A DNA stretch of 64,000 bases from Marinovum sp. GTDB taxonomy: Bacteria > Pseudomonadota > Alphaproteobacteria > Rhodobacterales > Rhodobacteraceae. Positions 37,544-46,770 of this stretch are shown one piece after another. The notes beneath the pieces are model-generated. The model was not told the origin of the DNA and searched no databases. It was given only the letters and a program-made list of their open reading frames with translations. Every line of letters begins with the position of its first letter. Position 1 is the first letter of the stretch. A program made the translations under genes and the position numbers. The stretch spans positions 1 to 64,000 of the forward strand of contig JAKVBH010000013.1 in NCBI GenBank assembly GCA_022447495.1, written 5' to 3'.

Positions 37544-38614
37544 AGGTAAACAGGATCAGGGTGAAATCAGGATCATGTCCGGCCACATCCAAAAGCGGTT
37601 GAAGCGCAGTCACATAATCGGTGCGCACTGGAATATCGAAACCTTTGTCCGAGCCATATCGATCAAAGATCATTTGGGAATGGTTACGGCGTGAGCCAGG
37701 GTGGATTTGCATCACCAACCCATCGTCGCAGCTCATTTTCTCCATCTCGGTGAGCATTTACCCCCGAAACCGCTCCTTTTCTTCGTGGCTCGATATCCCG
37801 TGACACACTTTGTCAAAAAGCGATTGCGCCTCAGAAAAACTGAGATTTTCGGGATGCGCAGACGGATGGCCATGGTCGCTCGCTGTGGCACCATGGGCGA
37901 TGAAGTCTTGGCGCTGTAGGCGCTGAGGCTCGAGGTATCCATCCCATGTGTGGGTATCACAGCTCGTGAGGTCGCCAAATTGCTCCAGATTATCCAGAAA
38001 GCCGAACGTATCTGGGTTGACCACCTGGTCGGGCCGATAGGTTGTGATGACCCGTCCATCCCAATCTGATGTCGCAATTGACGCGTGATGTTTAAGGGGG
38101 TCGAGTGGCCCTTCGGTCGTGGCAATGGCTTCGATGTTGAACCGCTTGAACAAGGCGCGGGGCCGAAAGGCGCTTTGTGGCAGGCACGTATAAATTTGCG
38201 CATAGATCCCGTCTGCAGTGTCGGCATTTTAAGTTGCTTCAATGCCAAACACGTCGCTTAGCGAATAGTTTATCCACATCTCAGAAGGCGTGCCGCGGAA
38301 GAGGTGGTATTGCCCGGCAACGCTCCGCCAAACGGTGCGGGGACCCACGTCTGCGATGCTCCAATCGCGACGTGGCACACCCAAGTCATTAAGCGACATG
38401 CCCTTTGAATAGAGCATGCGAAACACATAATGGTCAGCTGTGACAAACAAGGCCGCTGGATTTTCAAAGCAGTGGTTTTGAGCAAACCAAGCGGGGTTGG
38501 TATGACCGTGCGGGCTGAGGATCGGCAGATCGCACACGGTTTCATAGAGAGCACGCGCCAAACCCCGGCTGCGTTTCTCCAAGGGAAATAGGGGGCCCGA
38601 TCAAGATGTGGCAT
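37544..38614 (-). pseudogene. uxaC: glucuronate isomerase UxaC, 3'-truncated and interrupted
   Basis: The N-terminal 60-65 percent of UxaC, which isomerises glucuronate to fructuronate. Recognisable strings are SPHGHTNPAWFA, YVFRMLYSKGM, YHLFRGTPSEMW, KRFNIEAIATTEGPLD and GLVMQIHPGSRRNHS. The frame is shifted near 38595 just after the ATG at 38614, and in-frame TAA codons stand at 38229-38231 and 37758-37760 (the latter where the family has Gln). Homology stops at LILFTL exactly at the IS end, and the rest of the gene is missing. The metal-site His of SPHGHT is retained. Confidence 0.88.
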
Positions 38615-38665
38615 CGCTGGCGCTCTCCCGTCCCGCGGGCGAACCTATCGGTATGACTCCTGGGG

Positions 38666-39409
38666 TCAATCCACCGCCGCGTAGCGTTCCACAAAACGCG
38701 CCAAGATAGTTTGGGGCACCGTGACGTTGGAGTTGAGGCACATGGCGATCAAGCGTTCTGCATCCTCGGGCGGGAAATAGCCATGGTTTTTGTAGATTTC
38801 GATGCGCCGCTCGAAATCACTGGCATCGGCCTCCGGGTGAAATTGGGTAGCATAGACGTTTTGGCCTGTGCGGATCATTTGCAGCGGACATGCCTTGGAG
38901 GCCACCAAATGCACCGCGCCTTGGGGCAAGGTTTGAACCGCCTCCTTGTGGCCAACAAAAGCATCCCAAACGCGCGGCAAGCCCTTTAAGAGCGGGTCCG
39001 TGACACCGGCCTTGGTGACCGCGCAAGTCGACGTCCCAACTGCTTCACCGAACCGCTCTTTCGAGACCTCTGCCCCCAAGTGATGGCCCAAAACGCCCAT
39101 CCCGTAGCAACACCCCATAAACGGAATATCGCGCGCCACGACCTCCGGCATCAACGCCAAAACCGCTGCTTCAATGCGGGCCTCTATGGGGCTTTTGTCC
39201 GTTGGTGCGTCAGAGATGCACCCTGGGCCACCACCGACGATCAGGCCGGATACATCGCCGAGTGCCACCTCGCGGGGCACATCTTCACAATCCAAACGCA
39301 CGCGGACCGTATCAGATGCGGTCAAACCACTCTTTTCACAAATTGCAGCAAACTCGTCGTCGGACGCATCTGCTTCTGGGCGCAATTGCAAAATCAAAAA
39401 TGGTTTCAT
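38666..39409 (-). CDS. class I glutamine amidotransferase (GMP-synthase-like)
   Basis: A 247-residue stand-alone GATase1 domain. The nucleophile Cys101 lies in GCCYGMG, with His191 and Glu193 in QFHPEAD completing the triad. It has no synthetase domain. Such proteins hydrolyse gamma-glutamyl bonds; the target here is unknown. ATG 39409 is chosen because AAAGG is eight bases upstream and the family begins at MKPFLIL; the frame is open upstream into a GC-rich repeated element. Its 3' neighbour is the uxaC remnant. Confidence 0.85.
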   Translation of the reverse strand: MKPFLILQLRPEADASDDEFAAICEKSGLTASDTVRVRLDCEDVPREVALGDVSGLIVGGGPGCISDAPTDKSPIEARIEAAVLALMPEVVARDIPFMGCCYGMGVLGHHLGAEVSKERFGEAVGTSTCAVTKAGVTDPLLKGLPRVWDAFVGHKEAVQTLPQGAVHLVASKACPLQMIRTGQNVYATQFHPEADASDFERRIEIYKNHGYFPPEDAERLIAMCLNSNVTVPQTILARFVERYAAVD

Positions 39410-39420
39410 TCCTGCTGCCT

Positions 39421-39500
39421 TTCTTCTTCTGGCCATAAATATTCTCAGGGGTGAATGCCCTGCAAGGGCAGAGGGGGCAGAGGGGGCAGACAGCCCCCTA
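39421..39500. repeat. GC-rich extragenic palindromic repeat, copy 1
   Basis: Read on the minus strand, a G5/C5 palindrome (around 39484-39499) with tandem CCCCCTCTG units is followed by CCCTGAGAATATTTATGGCCAGAAGAAG. The same order of parts, with sequence differences, recurs at 43338-43392. The element lies directly ahead of the amidotransferase start. Elements of this kind, ending in a TATTT.TG..CAAGA-like string, are familiar as intergenic repeats in Rhodobacteraceae. Confidence 0.55.
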
Positions 39501-39509
39501 AACGCCTTA

Positions 39510-41282
39510 TCACAAAGGCCAGAAGGCAAGGATCGCTGGGATTGACACTGCTACGATCAATACCTCTAGGGGCAATCCCATGCGCCAATAATCGCCAAAC
39601 CGATAGCCGCCGGGTCCAAGAATAAGTGTATTATTCTTGTGCCCGATCGGTGTTAGAAATGCCGCCGATGCTGCGACGGCGACGGCCATCAAAAAGGGAT
39701 CCGCCGATACGCCAAGACCAGCAGCCATCTGAATGCCTACTGGCGCCGCCACAATCGCAGTGGCCGTGTTGTTCAACACATCGGAGAGCGTCATCGTGAC
39801 GACCATCAATGCAGTTAGCACGACCCAAGCGGGCATGCCTTGGGTTGCGCCAAGAAGCGCATTGGCCAAGAGTTCGGTCCCCCCGGATCGGTCCAATGCA
39901 GCCCCCAGAGGGATCATCGAACCCAAAAGCACCACAACGGGCCATTCGATGTGTTTGTAGAGTTCTGAGAGTGGCAAGATGCCAAAGAATACGTAGGCCA
40001 TCGCCACCAGGCCGAGCGCAACGGGCAGATAGATCAAACCAAAGCTTGCTGCCGCGACGGCGCCCACAAACAAAGCAATGGCGCCAAGCGTTTTAGTGTC
40101 CGCCGTGACACTCAAACCGCGATCCGCCAAGGGCAACGCGCCAAGCCATTCGACGACCGAATGCGCACTTTCTCTTGGTGCGAGAAGCAACAGGATATCG
40201 CCAGGCTCGATGATTGTTTTGCGCATCTGTTTGGTGATCCGTTTCCCTCGCCGGGAAAGACCCAAAAGAACCGTGCGTTGCCGCCACGCCAGACCAACGG
40301 ATTGTGCTGTTCGCCCGGCCAAGCGGGATGTTTCTGGAACCACGACCTCAACCAGGGTCAGCCCGTCACCTTCAGCTTTCAAAAGCTCCCTGCGTTGTTC
40401 GTCGGCGAACGCCAGGCCTGTGGCCACGCGAAACTCATCCAAAGCGTCCGGAGTGGCTTCGATGACAATCGCATCGCCTGCACGTAAACGAGAGTTCATG
40501 GCTGATCCATAGCGGCGCTTGCCGTCCCGGATTAGGCCCACCAGCGCAACGTCTGCTTTCTCCGCGGTTTCACGCAGGTCTGAGAGCCGTTGGTCAACTT
40601 GTCTTGCGCCTTCGGGCACGCTCAGTTCGGCCATATAGGGTGTTAGATCGGGTTCGCTTGTGGCGTTGTCATTGCGCACTGGAATGAGCCGCCGGCCCAC
40701 GAGCGCTACAAAGGCCAATCCGACCAATGCCGCCACGCCACCGACCGGCGCGAAATCGAACATCGCGAATGGCTCGCCAAAACTATCTTCTCTGATCGAG
40801 GCGATGATGATGTTAGGGGGTGTCCCGATGAGCGTGACCATCCCGCCAAGGATGGTGCAAAAACTCAAAGGCATCAGGCTTTGCGCCGCTGGGCGGCCTG
40901 CTTTACGTGCGGTTTGAATGTCTACGGGCATCAAAAGCGCCAACGCTGCGACGTTGTTCATAAAGGCCGAGAGCACGCCGCCGACAGCACCCAACAGCGT
41001 GATGTGTGCGCCCAAGCTTCGCGAGGCATCCACAAGCGTACGCGTGATCAAGAACACCGCGCCGGAGCGCACCAGGCCCGCAGAGACAACCAGTACGAGG
41101 GCCACGATAATAGTAGCAGGGTGCCCAAACCCAGAGAAGGCGTCTTTGGTGTCCACCACACCCAGCACGACGCCAATCAAGAGCGCTGAGAACGCCACGA
41201 GATCGTAGCGAAACCGTCCCCATAAGAGCAGTCCGAAGACGGTACCAAAGAGGGAGAAGAGAATGATCTGGTCTTGGGTCAT
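39510..41282 (-). CDS. SLC13-family anion permease with two TrkA-C domains (second copy)
   Basis: A 590-residue permease with the same architecture as the gene at 30771-32552: membrane blocks at about 1-185 and 395-590 around two TrkA-C domains. The paired signatures are MNNVAALALLMPV and LNNTATAIVAAPVG. The two proteins are clearly distinct in sequence, so they are separate paralogues rather than a recent duplication. Likely a Na+-coupled anion (sulfate or dicarboxylate) carrier. It sits just upstream of the amidotransferase, separated by the palindromic repeat. Confidence 0.88.
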   Translation of the reverse strand: MTQDQIILFSLFGTVFGLLLWGRFRYDLVAFSALLIGVVLGVVDTKDAFSGFGHPATIIVALVLVVSAGLVRSGAVFLITRTLVDASRSLGAHITLLGAVGGVLSAFMNNVAALALLMPVDIQTARKAGRPAAQSLMPLSFCTILGGMVTLIGTPPNIIIASIREDSFGEPFAMFDFAPVGGVAALVGLAFVALVGRRLIPVRNDNATSEPDLTPYMAELSVPEGARQVDQRLSDLRETAEKADVALVGLIRDGKRRYGSAMNSRLRAGDAIVIEATPDALDEFRVATGLAFADEQRRELLKAEGDGLTLVEVVVPETSRLAGRTAQSVGLAWRQRTVLLGLSRRGKRITKQMRKTIIEPGDILLLLAPRESAHSVVEWLGALPLADRGLSVTADTKTLGAIALFVGAVAAASFGLIYLPVALGLVAMAYVFFGILPLSELYKHIEWPVVVLLGSMIPLGAALDRSGGTELLANALLGATQGMPAWVVLTALMVVTMTLSDVLNNTATAIVAAPVGIQMAAGLGVSADPFLMAVAVAASAAFLTPIGHKNNTLILGPGGYRFGDYWRMGLPLEVLIVAVSIPAILAFWPL

Positions 41283-41475
41283 GTGCGCACCTTCTCGTTC
41301 CGAGAGATCAGGAGCAAGGGGAGTTTTGATGGAGGACGACCTTATTGCCGGACATCCAAGTCGCGATCAAGGCTGCGATTTGGGCGTGTTTTGACGCCGA
41401 GCACAACCGATCTGGGGTCGTTTTGCGCGTGATGTAGAAAACCGCGCATCGCTTAAATACCTTAGCCGTAGCTAA

Positions 41476-41871
41476 GTGTTGGAGCTTTGCGTTGCACATG
41501 GTTGGATTGATGGGCGCACATGCGCAACTCATCCCCTGCCCAAGGTTCAGCATGGGGCGCAAAGCGGTAAGGCCTCCGAAGTGCGCCTGAACCAAGAAGG
41601 ACGGATGAAAGCACTGGGCTTCGCCTCACTTGAGGCCGAAGGAACCAATGGAATTTGGGGTTTTGTGGCAGATGTCGATTGCCTTGGGTCGACCGATGAT
41701 CTGCGTCATTTTTGGGCGCAGTATCGGGGGAGATGAGACGACCTGGCTCCGTCAGACCGCCGCAATGTGTTGCTGTGGATCAAGTTGGCGAAGACAGATG
41801 CCACTGTGCAAAAACGCATCAATGCCGCAGCCTCCGCAACCGCAAGCGGCCTGAAGTTGGCTCAGATGTAG
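41476..41871 (+). pseudogene. YdeI/OmpD-associated-type protein, decayed
   Basis: The family pattern is spread over two frames. The first (41476-41736) holds HGWIDGR, LNQEGRMKA and NGIWGFVADVD, the second (about 41750-41871) holds APSDRRNVLLWIKLAKTDAT and ends at TAG 41869-41871. The N-terminal part before HGWIDG is absent, and parts of the middle are unrecognisable. Bacteriocin-protection (YdeI/OmpD-associated) proteins of about 190-200 residues have these strings in this order. I conclude that this is a broken gene. Confidence 0.7.
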
Positions 41872-42537
41872 CGGGCGGCTGGCTCGGCTACTTTTGTCTT
41901 GTCACTATCAGCCCATAGAGGTTCTCTGGCCGACACTATGCACCTTGCAAACATGAACGCAGTAATTCAGGCAAAGCTCGTCGGGGAGACATATCTGCGT
42001 GTATTTTGCACGACCGCGCTCTTGCCCTTTTCAGAGTGCTCGAAACATCCGTTTGCCTTTTTATTAAACCCCTGGCGTTTCGCCAGGCTTCCAAAGTCTT
42101 TGTCTGCTGGCGCAGTCTGATAGCACTTTTACACAAACGTGGTCACGCCCTCGCGAAGCGCAATTGCCGCGCCATCATGTGAGGCTTGGGCAATGGAAGT
42201 CAGGGATGCACTCCAAAGCACCTGCGCTGAGTAGATGACAATTCATCATGGCCCGCGTCCAATGTGCCCGCAACAAACGATTTACGTGAATTCTGTGTCT
42301 TTTGCGGTGAGGCGCGCCTTTGACGCTCTATCGCTCTAACTTGACTTTTGCTCTTGGACCTACACCCGCCCTTGCCCCGCCTTCACCGCATGATTTATAG
42401 ACACGCCCAAGCTTGAGGCATGTTGTGCAGACGCTGGAAACGGTGTTGTGCTATCTGGGCATGCGTCGCGAATGACTGAGAGCGGTGTAACTGTGGTAGG
42501 GCAGTGGAACGTGCTCTGAAAATCTAAGGAGGACGCC
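41872..42537. other. stretch without a recognisable gene
   Basis: About 660 bp upstream of yebC. I see no open frame with a ribosome-binding site, no tRNA and no strong hairpin. Part of it may be older remains of the decayed region that begins with the YdeI pseudogene. The yebC promoter should lie in the last 150 bp. Confidence 0.45.
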
Positions 42538-43278
42538 ATGGCGGGCCACTCAAAATGGGCGAACATCCAACACCGCAAAGGACGCCAGGATAAACTGCGC
42601 GCCAAGCTGTTCTCGAAACTGTCCAAAGAGATCACCGTTGCGGCCAAAATGGGCGATCCCGATCCCGACAAGAACCCGCGTCTGCGTCTTGCGGTCAAAG
42701 AGGCGCGTGGCCAGTCCATGCCAAAGGACAACATCGAGCGCGCCATCAAAAAAGCCGCTGGCGGCGAGGGCGACGATTATGAAGAAATCCGATACGAAGG
42801 CTACGGCCCGGGCGGCGTTGCGGTGATCGTTGAAGCGATGACCGACAACCGCAATCGTACCGCATCGAACGTGCGCTCTACCTTCACCAAAGCGGGCGGC
42901 AACCTTGGTGAGACAGGGTCTGTTGGTTTTATGTTCGAGCGCAAGGGCGAGGTGGTCTATCCGGTTGATGCAGGTGACACGGATACGGTTATGATGGCGG
43001 CGATTGAAGCGGGCGCAGAAGACGTTGAAAGTTCCGAAGATAGCCACGTCATCTATTGCGAAGATACCGATCTTAACGAAGTTTCTAGTGCGCTTGAAGC
43101 TGAGCTGGGCGAAAGCGAGAGCACCAAGCTCATTTGGAAGCCCACGACGACGACTGAGCTCGACCTTGATGGTATGGAAAAGCTCATGCGGTTGATCGAT
43201 ACGCTCGAAGACGACGACGATGTCCAGCGTGTTACGGCGAACTTTGAAGCCTCTGATGAGGTGATGTCTCAGCTGTAA
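42538..43278 (+). CDS. yebC: YebC/PmpR-family transcriptional or translational regulator
   Basis: A 246-residue member of the YebC/TACO1 family. The N-terminus [14 protein letters not shown] is diagnostic, followed by [11 protein letters not shown] and [14 protein letters not shown]. Long-type YebC proteins have been linked to translation of proline-rich stretches and to gene regulation. AAGGAGG precedes the ATG. In related genomes yebC lies close to the YmdB-like gene and DMT transporter; here the decayed hexuronate region separates them. Confidence 0.93.
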   Translation: MAGHSKWANIQHRKGRQDKLRAKLFSKLSKEITVAAKMGDPDPDKNPRLRLAVKEARGQSMPKDNIERAIKKAAGGEGDDYEEIRYEGYGPGGVAVIVEAMTDNRNRTASNVRSTFTKAGGNLGETGSVGFMFERKGEVVYPVDAGDTDTVMMAAIEAGAEDVESSEDSHVIYCEDTDLNEVSSALEAELGESESTKLIWKPTTTTELDLDGMEKLMRLIDTLEDDDDVQRVTANFEASDEVMSQL

Positions 43279-43337
43279 TCCAACGGAGCAGACCTTTGGT
43301 CTGCGCTTGATGAGCACACCTTTTGGGCGTGCGATGA

Positions 43338-43392
43338 GGGGGCTCTGCCCCCGGCCTTTGGCCTCCCCCGGGGTATTTTGTGCAAGAGGAAG
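43338..43392. repeat. GC-rich extragenic palindromic repeat, copy 2
   Basis: GGGGGCTCTGCCCCC followed by GGCCTTTGGCC, then TCCCCCGGGGTATTTTGTG and CAAGAGGAAG. It has the same order of parts as the copy at 39421-39500 and lies between yebC and pxpB. The first two palindromes could fold into hairpins and may end the yebC transcript. Confidence 0.6.
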
Positions 43393-43437
43393 TGTGGCGG
43401 CCTTGAGTCTGAAGGTGCTTCTGGTTCAATTGGCTTT

Positions 43438-44157
43438 ATGGGTGATCTACCACAGATTTTGCCGCTTGGTTTAGAGGGCTTACTTGTCCGCTTCGACGAC
43501 ACGTTGAGCGACTTGGGCAACGCGGCGACTTTGGCATTTGCGGCAGAAATCGAAGCGGCAGATTGGCCAGAGGTGCGCGAAGTCGCACCCGCGTTGACTT
43601 CGGTAGCGGTGTTTTTCGACGCGTTGGCAATTGCTCCCGAAGAGATGCGTGAACGGCTTTTGAACTGTTTGGCCCTGCGTGATTGGACGGCGATGTCGGC
43701 ACCGGTTGGGAAGCTATGGCGCGTGCCGGTCTCGTTCGATGAAGAGCATGCTGTGCACATTTCCGAGGTTGCCGATTTGGTTGGTGTGTCTCCGTCGCAG
43801 GCCATTGCTGAGCTTTGTGCGGAATCGTTGCGGGTATTGGCATTGGGTTTTGCTCCAGGTCAGCCATATCTGGGCAGGTTACCCGTGCAGTGGAACATTC
43901 CGAGGCAAACTGGATTGACACGGGCCGTGGCTGAAGGTGCGGTTGTTGTGGCAGTGCGGCAGGCCATCATCTTTGCCACATCGGCGCCCACAGGGTGGCG
44001 CCAAGTGGGGTGGACCGGATTTCGCCCCTTTGAGAAGCGCGATGGTGGGGCGCTTCACTTCGTTCCGGGGGATCGCGTACATTTTGTCCAACGACCCGCG
44101 GATGAGGTCCAGGCAGGCGCATCGGAACCCCTAGGTGGTGCGGAGGTCATCTCGTGA
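43438..44157 (+). CDS. pxpB: 5-oxoprolinase subunit PxpB (KipI/allophanate hydrolase subunit 1 family)
   Basis: A 239-residue protein of the cyclophilin-like PxpB family, which with PxpC and PxpA opens 5-oxoproline to glutamate at the cost of ATP. Family strings include LALGFAPGQPYLG and PTGWRQVGWTG, which form part of the active region. ATG 43438 is taken as the start; a TTG at 43378 is in frame. It overlaps pxpC by four bases (GTGA). pxpA (LamB/YcsF) is not adjacent. Confidence 0.85.
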   Translation: MGDLPQILPLGLEGLLVRFDDTLSDLGNAATLAFAAEIEAADWPEVREVAPALTSVAVFFDALAIAPEEMRERLLNCLALRDWTAMSAPVGKLWRVPVSFDEEHAVHISEVADLVGVSPSQAIAELCAESLRVLALGFAPGQPYLGRLPVQWNIPRQTGLTRAVAEGAVVVAVRQAIIFATSAPTGWRQVGWTGFRPFEKRDGGALHFVPGDRVHFVQRPADEVQAGASEPLGGAEVIS

Positions 44158-45170
44158 GTCCGCATGTCACTGTTTTGGACGTGGGGCCTGCTGTTACGGT
44201 GCAAGATTGGGGCCGGCCCGGGCTCATTGCCCAGGGGCTGTCTCGTGGTGGCGCAGCAGATCCCTTGGCGCTGGAAGAAGCAGCAGCTTTATTGGGCGCG
44301 CCGCATCTCGCGCTTGAATTGGCCGGTTTCGGTGGGCGCTTTGTTGTCAGCCACCCCCAACGTATTGCTCTCACCGGTGCGCCAATGCGCGTCCTGCGTG
44401 ACGGCGTGCCGTTGGCTTGGCACGCGGTGCATCATTTGCGCCCGGATGAAGTTCTTGAGATCGGGGCTGTAACCGAGGGCGTCTATGGCTATCTCACATT
44501 TGGGGGTGGATTGCGGGCAGACATCATTTTGGGAGGCGCCTCACATCATTTGGTGGCGGGTATTGGCGCGCCGTTGAAAGCGGGTGCTGTGCTGTTGCTG
44601 GGCGAGGATGTGAGCGGTCCGGTGGGCCTCGGTTTGGCATTGCGACCGCCGTTGGCGAACCGGTTTAACGGCGGCGATATTCATGTTTTGGCCTCAGCAC
44701 AAACCGATCTTTTTTCCTCAGTTACGCAGGCGCACTTTGCGAAAACCGCTTTTCGCAGAGGAGCGCGGGCCAATCGACAAGGCGTCTCTCTGGATGGTGG
44801 GCGTTTTGCGATTGAAGGCGGCTTGAGCCTTGTGTCGGAGACGATTGCTCCTGGAGATATTCAAATTGCGGGGGATGGCATGCCGTATGTCTTGCTTTGC
44901 GAATGCCAGACCACAGGTGGGTATCCAAGATTGGCCACTGTAATCCCGAGTGACCTTGCTCGGGTGGCACAATGCCCAGCTGGCGCAGTTTTGCGGTTTC
45001 ACTGGATTTCCGAAGCCGACGCGTTGGAGCGTCTACGCGCGCACAATGCCGAGCGCGCGGCCTTGCCTCGGCGTATGCAGCCGATGGTGCGCGACCCCGA
45101 TGGCGCAGTTCTCATGGCGCAATCTTTGATTTCAGGGGTGATCACTGGGCAAGACGAGTGGGCGGAATGA
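44154..45170 (+). CDS. pxpC: 5-oxoprolinase subunit PxpC (biotin-dependent carboxyltransferase-like family)
   Basis: A 338-residue partner of PxpB, read from GTG 44154 inside the pxpB stop. Family strings include VQDWGRPG near the N-terminus, LSRGGAADPLALEEAA, and TTGGYPRLATV near the C-terminus. PxpB and PxpC form a complex, so translational coupling suits the role. The 3' end overlaps the convergent argP gene by 29 bp, which is unusually long. Confidence 0.87.
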   Translation: MSPHVTVLDVGPAVTVQDWGRPGLIAQGLSRGGAADPLALEEAAALLGAPHLALELAGFGGRFVVSHPQRIALTGAPMRVLRDGVPLAWHAVHHLRPDEVLEIGAVTEGVYGYLTFGGGLRADIILGGASHHLVAGIGAPLKAGAVLLLGEDVSGPVGLGLALRPPLANRFNGGDIHVLASAQTDLFSSVTQAHFAKTAFRRGARANRQGVSLDGGRFAIEGGLSLVSETIAPGDIQIAGDGMPYVLLCECQTTGGYPRLATVIPSDLARVAQCPAGAVLRFHWISEADALERLRAHNAERAALPRRMQPMVRDPDGAVLMAQSLISGVITGQDEWAE

Positions 45171-46029
45171 GTGACGCGCGTGCCGCTTTACGAATGGCGC
45201 GGGTTAGCGGTTGAAGTGCGGCGACCAAGAGGCGCGAAATTTGCCAAAATAGGGGCGTGTCAAGATCTAGATCATCCAAACGCAGTAGGCGCCCCGTCTT
45301 AAGGTCGTCTTCGACCAAGGGCAGGGGATTAAAACCCCAGGCTTGCCCGAGGCGACAGGCCGTCACGAAACCATGGGTTGACGGCAAGAGCCGGGTGGGG
45401 GGCCGCACGCCAGGTCCAAACCTTTGGTTGATCCATTGGTGCTGAAGCGGATCGTCCCGAGAAAATTGCAGCATGGGGGCTTGGGCCGCAGCATCTTTGG
45501 TGAGCCCATGGGGAAACCAACGTTCAACAAACTTCGGTGACGCGCTTGGGCAATAGCGCAATGCGCCAAGCGGGATGACCCGCGCACCTTGAGCGGGCGT
45601 CGCAGTGTCCGTGATGGCCGCAACGACTTCGCCTCGGCGCAAAAGGTCGAGCGTGCGGCTTTGATCCACCACCACCGCATCCACCAAAAAGGGCACATTG
45701 CAAAGCGCAGGCAGAAACCAAGTGTCGAGGCTATCCGCATTTACGGCAACCCGGATTTGAGCATCGGGTGCGTCCAATTGCAGAGTGCGGGCCAAGTTAG
45801 TCTCAAGCACCGCAAGTGTTTCCGCATGTTGGGCGATTCGCCGCCCTACATCCGTCGCAGTTATGGGCGCGGTTCGGGTCACCAAAGACGCGCCCAAACG
45901 TTCCTCCAAAGCGCGAATGCGCTGTGAGATGGCGGGTGGCGTGACATTCAAGGCTGCAGCGGCGGCGTCGAAGCTTCCGGATCGAAGGATCGCAAGCAAT
46001 GCTGCAAGTTGAGCTGGGTCTAGATGCAT
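45142..46029 (-). CDS. argP: LysR-family regulator ArgP
   Basis: A 295-residue LysR protein. The N-terminal helix-turn-helix (about 1-60, LAALLAILRSGSFDAAAAAL, then ISQRIRALE) and the periplasmic-binding-like effector domain (about 90-290) are clear. The N-terminus MHLDPAQLAALLAILRSGS and the divergent LysE-type exporter gene identify ArgP (IciA), which activates the exporter in response to arginine and is antagonised by lysine in E. coli. The 90-bp spacer to the exporter gene should hold the operator. Confidence 0.85.
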   Translation of the reverse strand: MHLDPAQLAALLAILRSGSFDAAAAALNVTPPAISQRIRALEERLGASLVTRTAPITATDVGRRIAQHAETLAVLETNLARTLQLDAPDAQIRVAVNADSLDTWFLPALCNVPFLVDAVVVDQSRTLDLLRRGEVVAAITDTATPAQGARVIPLGALRYCPSASPKFVERWFPHGLTKDAAAQAPMLQFSRDDPLQHQWINQRFGPGVRPPTRLLPSTHGFVTACRLGQAWGFNPLPLVEDDLKTGRLLRLDDLDLDTPLFWQISRLLVAALQPLTRAIRKAARASLIPPTRLAQ

Positions 46030-46119
46030 AAGACTTTCTTATGTATCTTGAACTACTTTGAATAGCTTTATCTGATGCCCGGACGTAGAGATCGCTAACA
46101 CACCAACGGCGCGGTCATC

Positions 46120-46719
46120 ATGCAGGCATTTCTTTCTGGTTTCGGTCTTGGGTTTTCGTTGATCCTTGCCATTGGCGCGCAGAATGCGTTTGTTCTACGC
46201 CAAGGACTGCGCCGTGAGCACGTCGCGTTGATTGTCTTTTTTTGTGCAGTGTCAGATGCGCTTTTGATCGCGGCAGGCGTCGCAGGATTTGGCGCGATCG
46301 CGCGCGCTTTGCCGTGGTTTGAACCAGCTATGCGATACGGAGGGGTTGCGTTCCTTATCTGGTACGGCTTGCGCAATCTGCGTAGTGCGTGGCACGGTGG
46401 TGATGTGCTTCAGGGCGCCGAAATCGGCGCAACCTCGGCCCGTGCAGCTGTGGCCACATTGATTGGGATCACATGGCTTAATCCGCATGTGTATCTTGAT
46501 ACGCTTGTCCTCGTGGGGGCGGTGTCCGCGAACTACGAATACCCTTGGGTCTTTGGCGGCGGGGCAATGCTTGCCTCCGGCGTGTTTTTCACAATTCTGG
46601 GATTTGGTGCCCGCGCTTTGGCACCGTTTTTTGCCCGCCCACGGTCGTGGCAGATCCTAGATCTCATCATCGGGCTCACCATGTGGCTGATTGCGGCGAA
46701 GCTCGTGTTTTTTCTCTAA
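46120..46719 (+). CDS. argO: LysE/ArgO-type amino acid exporter
   Basis: A 199-residue membrane protein with six hydrophobic helices. The N-terminal signature LILAIGAQNAFVLRQGL and the WLNPHVYLDTLVL segment are typical of the LysE/ArgO branch, which exports arginine and/or lysine. It is divergent from argP, its expected activator. The gene symbol follows the ArgO branch; lysine export is equally possible. Confidence 0.88.
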   Translation: MQAFLSGFGLGFSLILAIGAQNAFVLRQGLRREHVALIVFFCAVSDALLIAAGVAGFGAIARALPWFEPAMRYGGVAFLIWYGLRNLRSAWHGGDVLQGAEIGATSARAAVATLIGITWLNPHVYLDTLVLVGAVSANYEYPWVFGGGAMLASGVFFTILGFGARALAPFFARPRSWQILDLIIGLTMWLIAAKLVFFL

Positions 46720-46770
46720 GTCATGCGCCGGGGCCTTGTACCCACCCTTCGACTTGGGCCACATAGGCCC

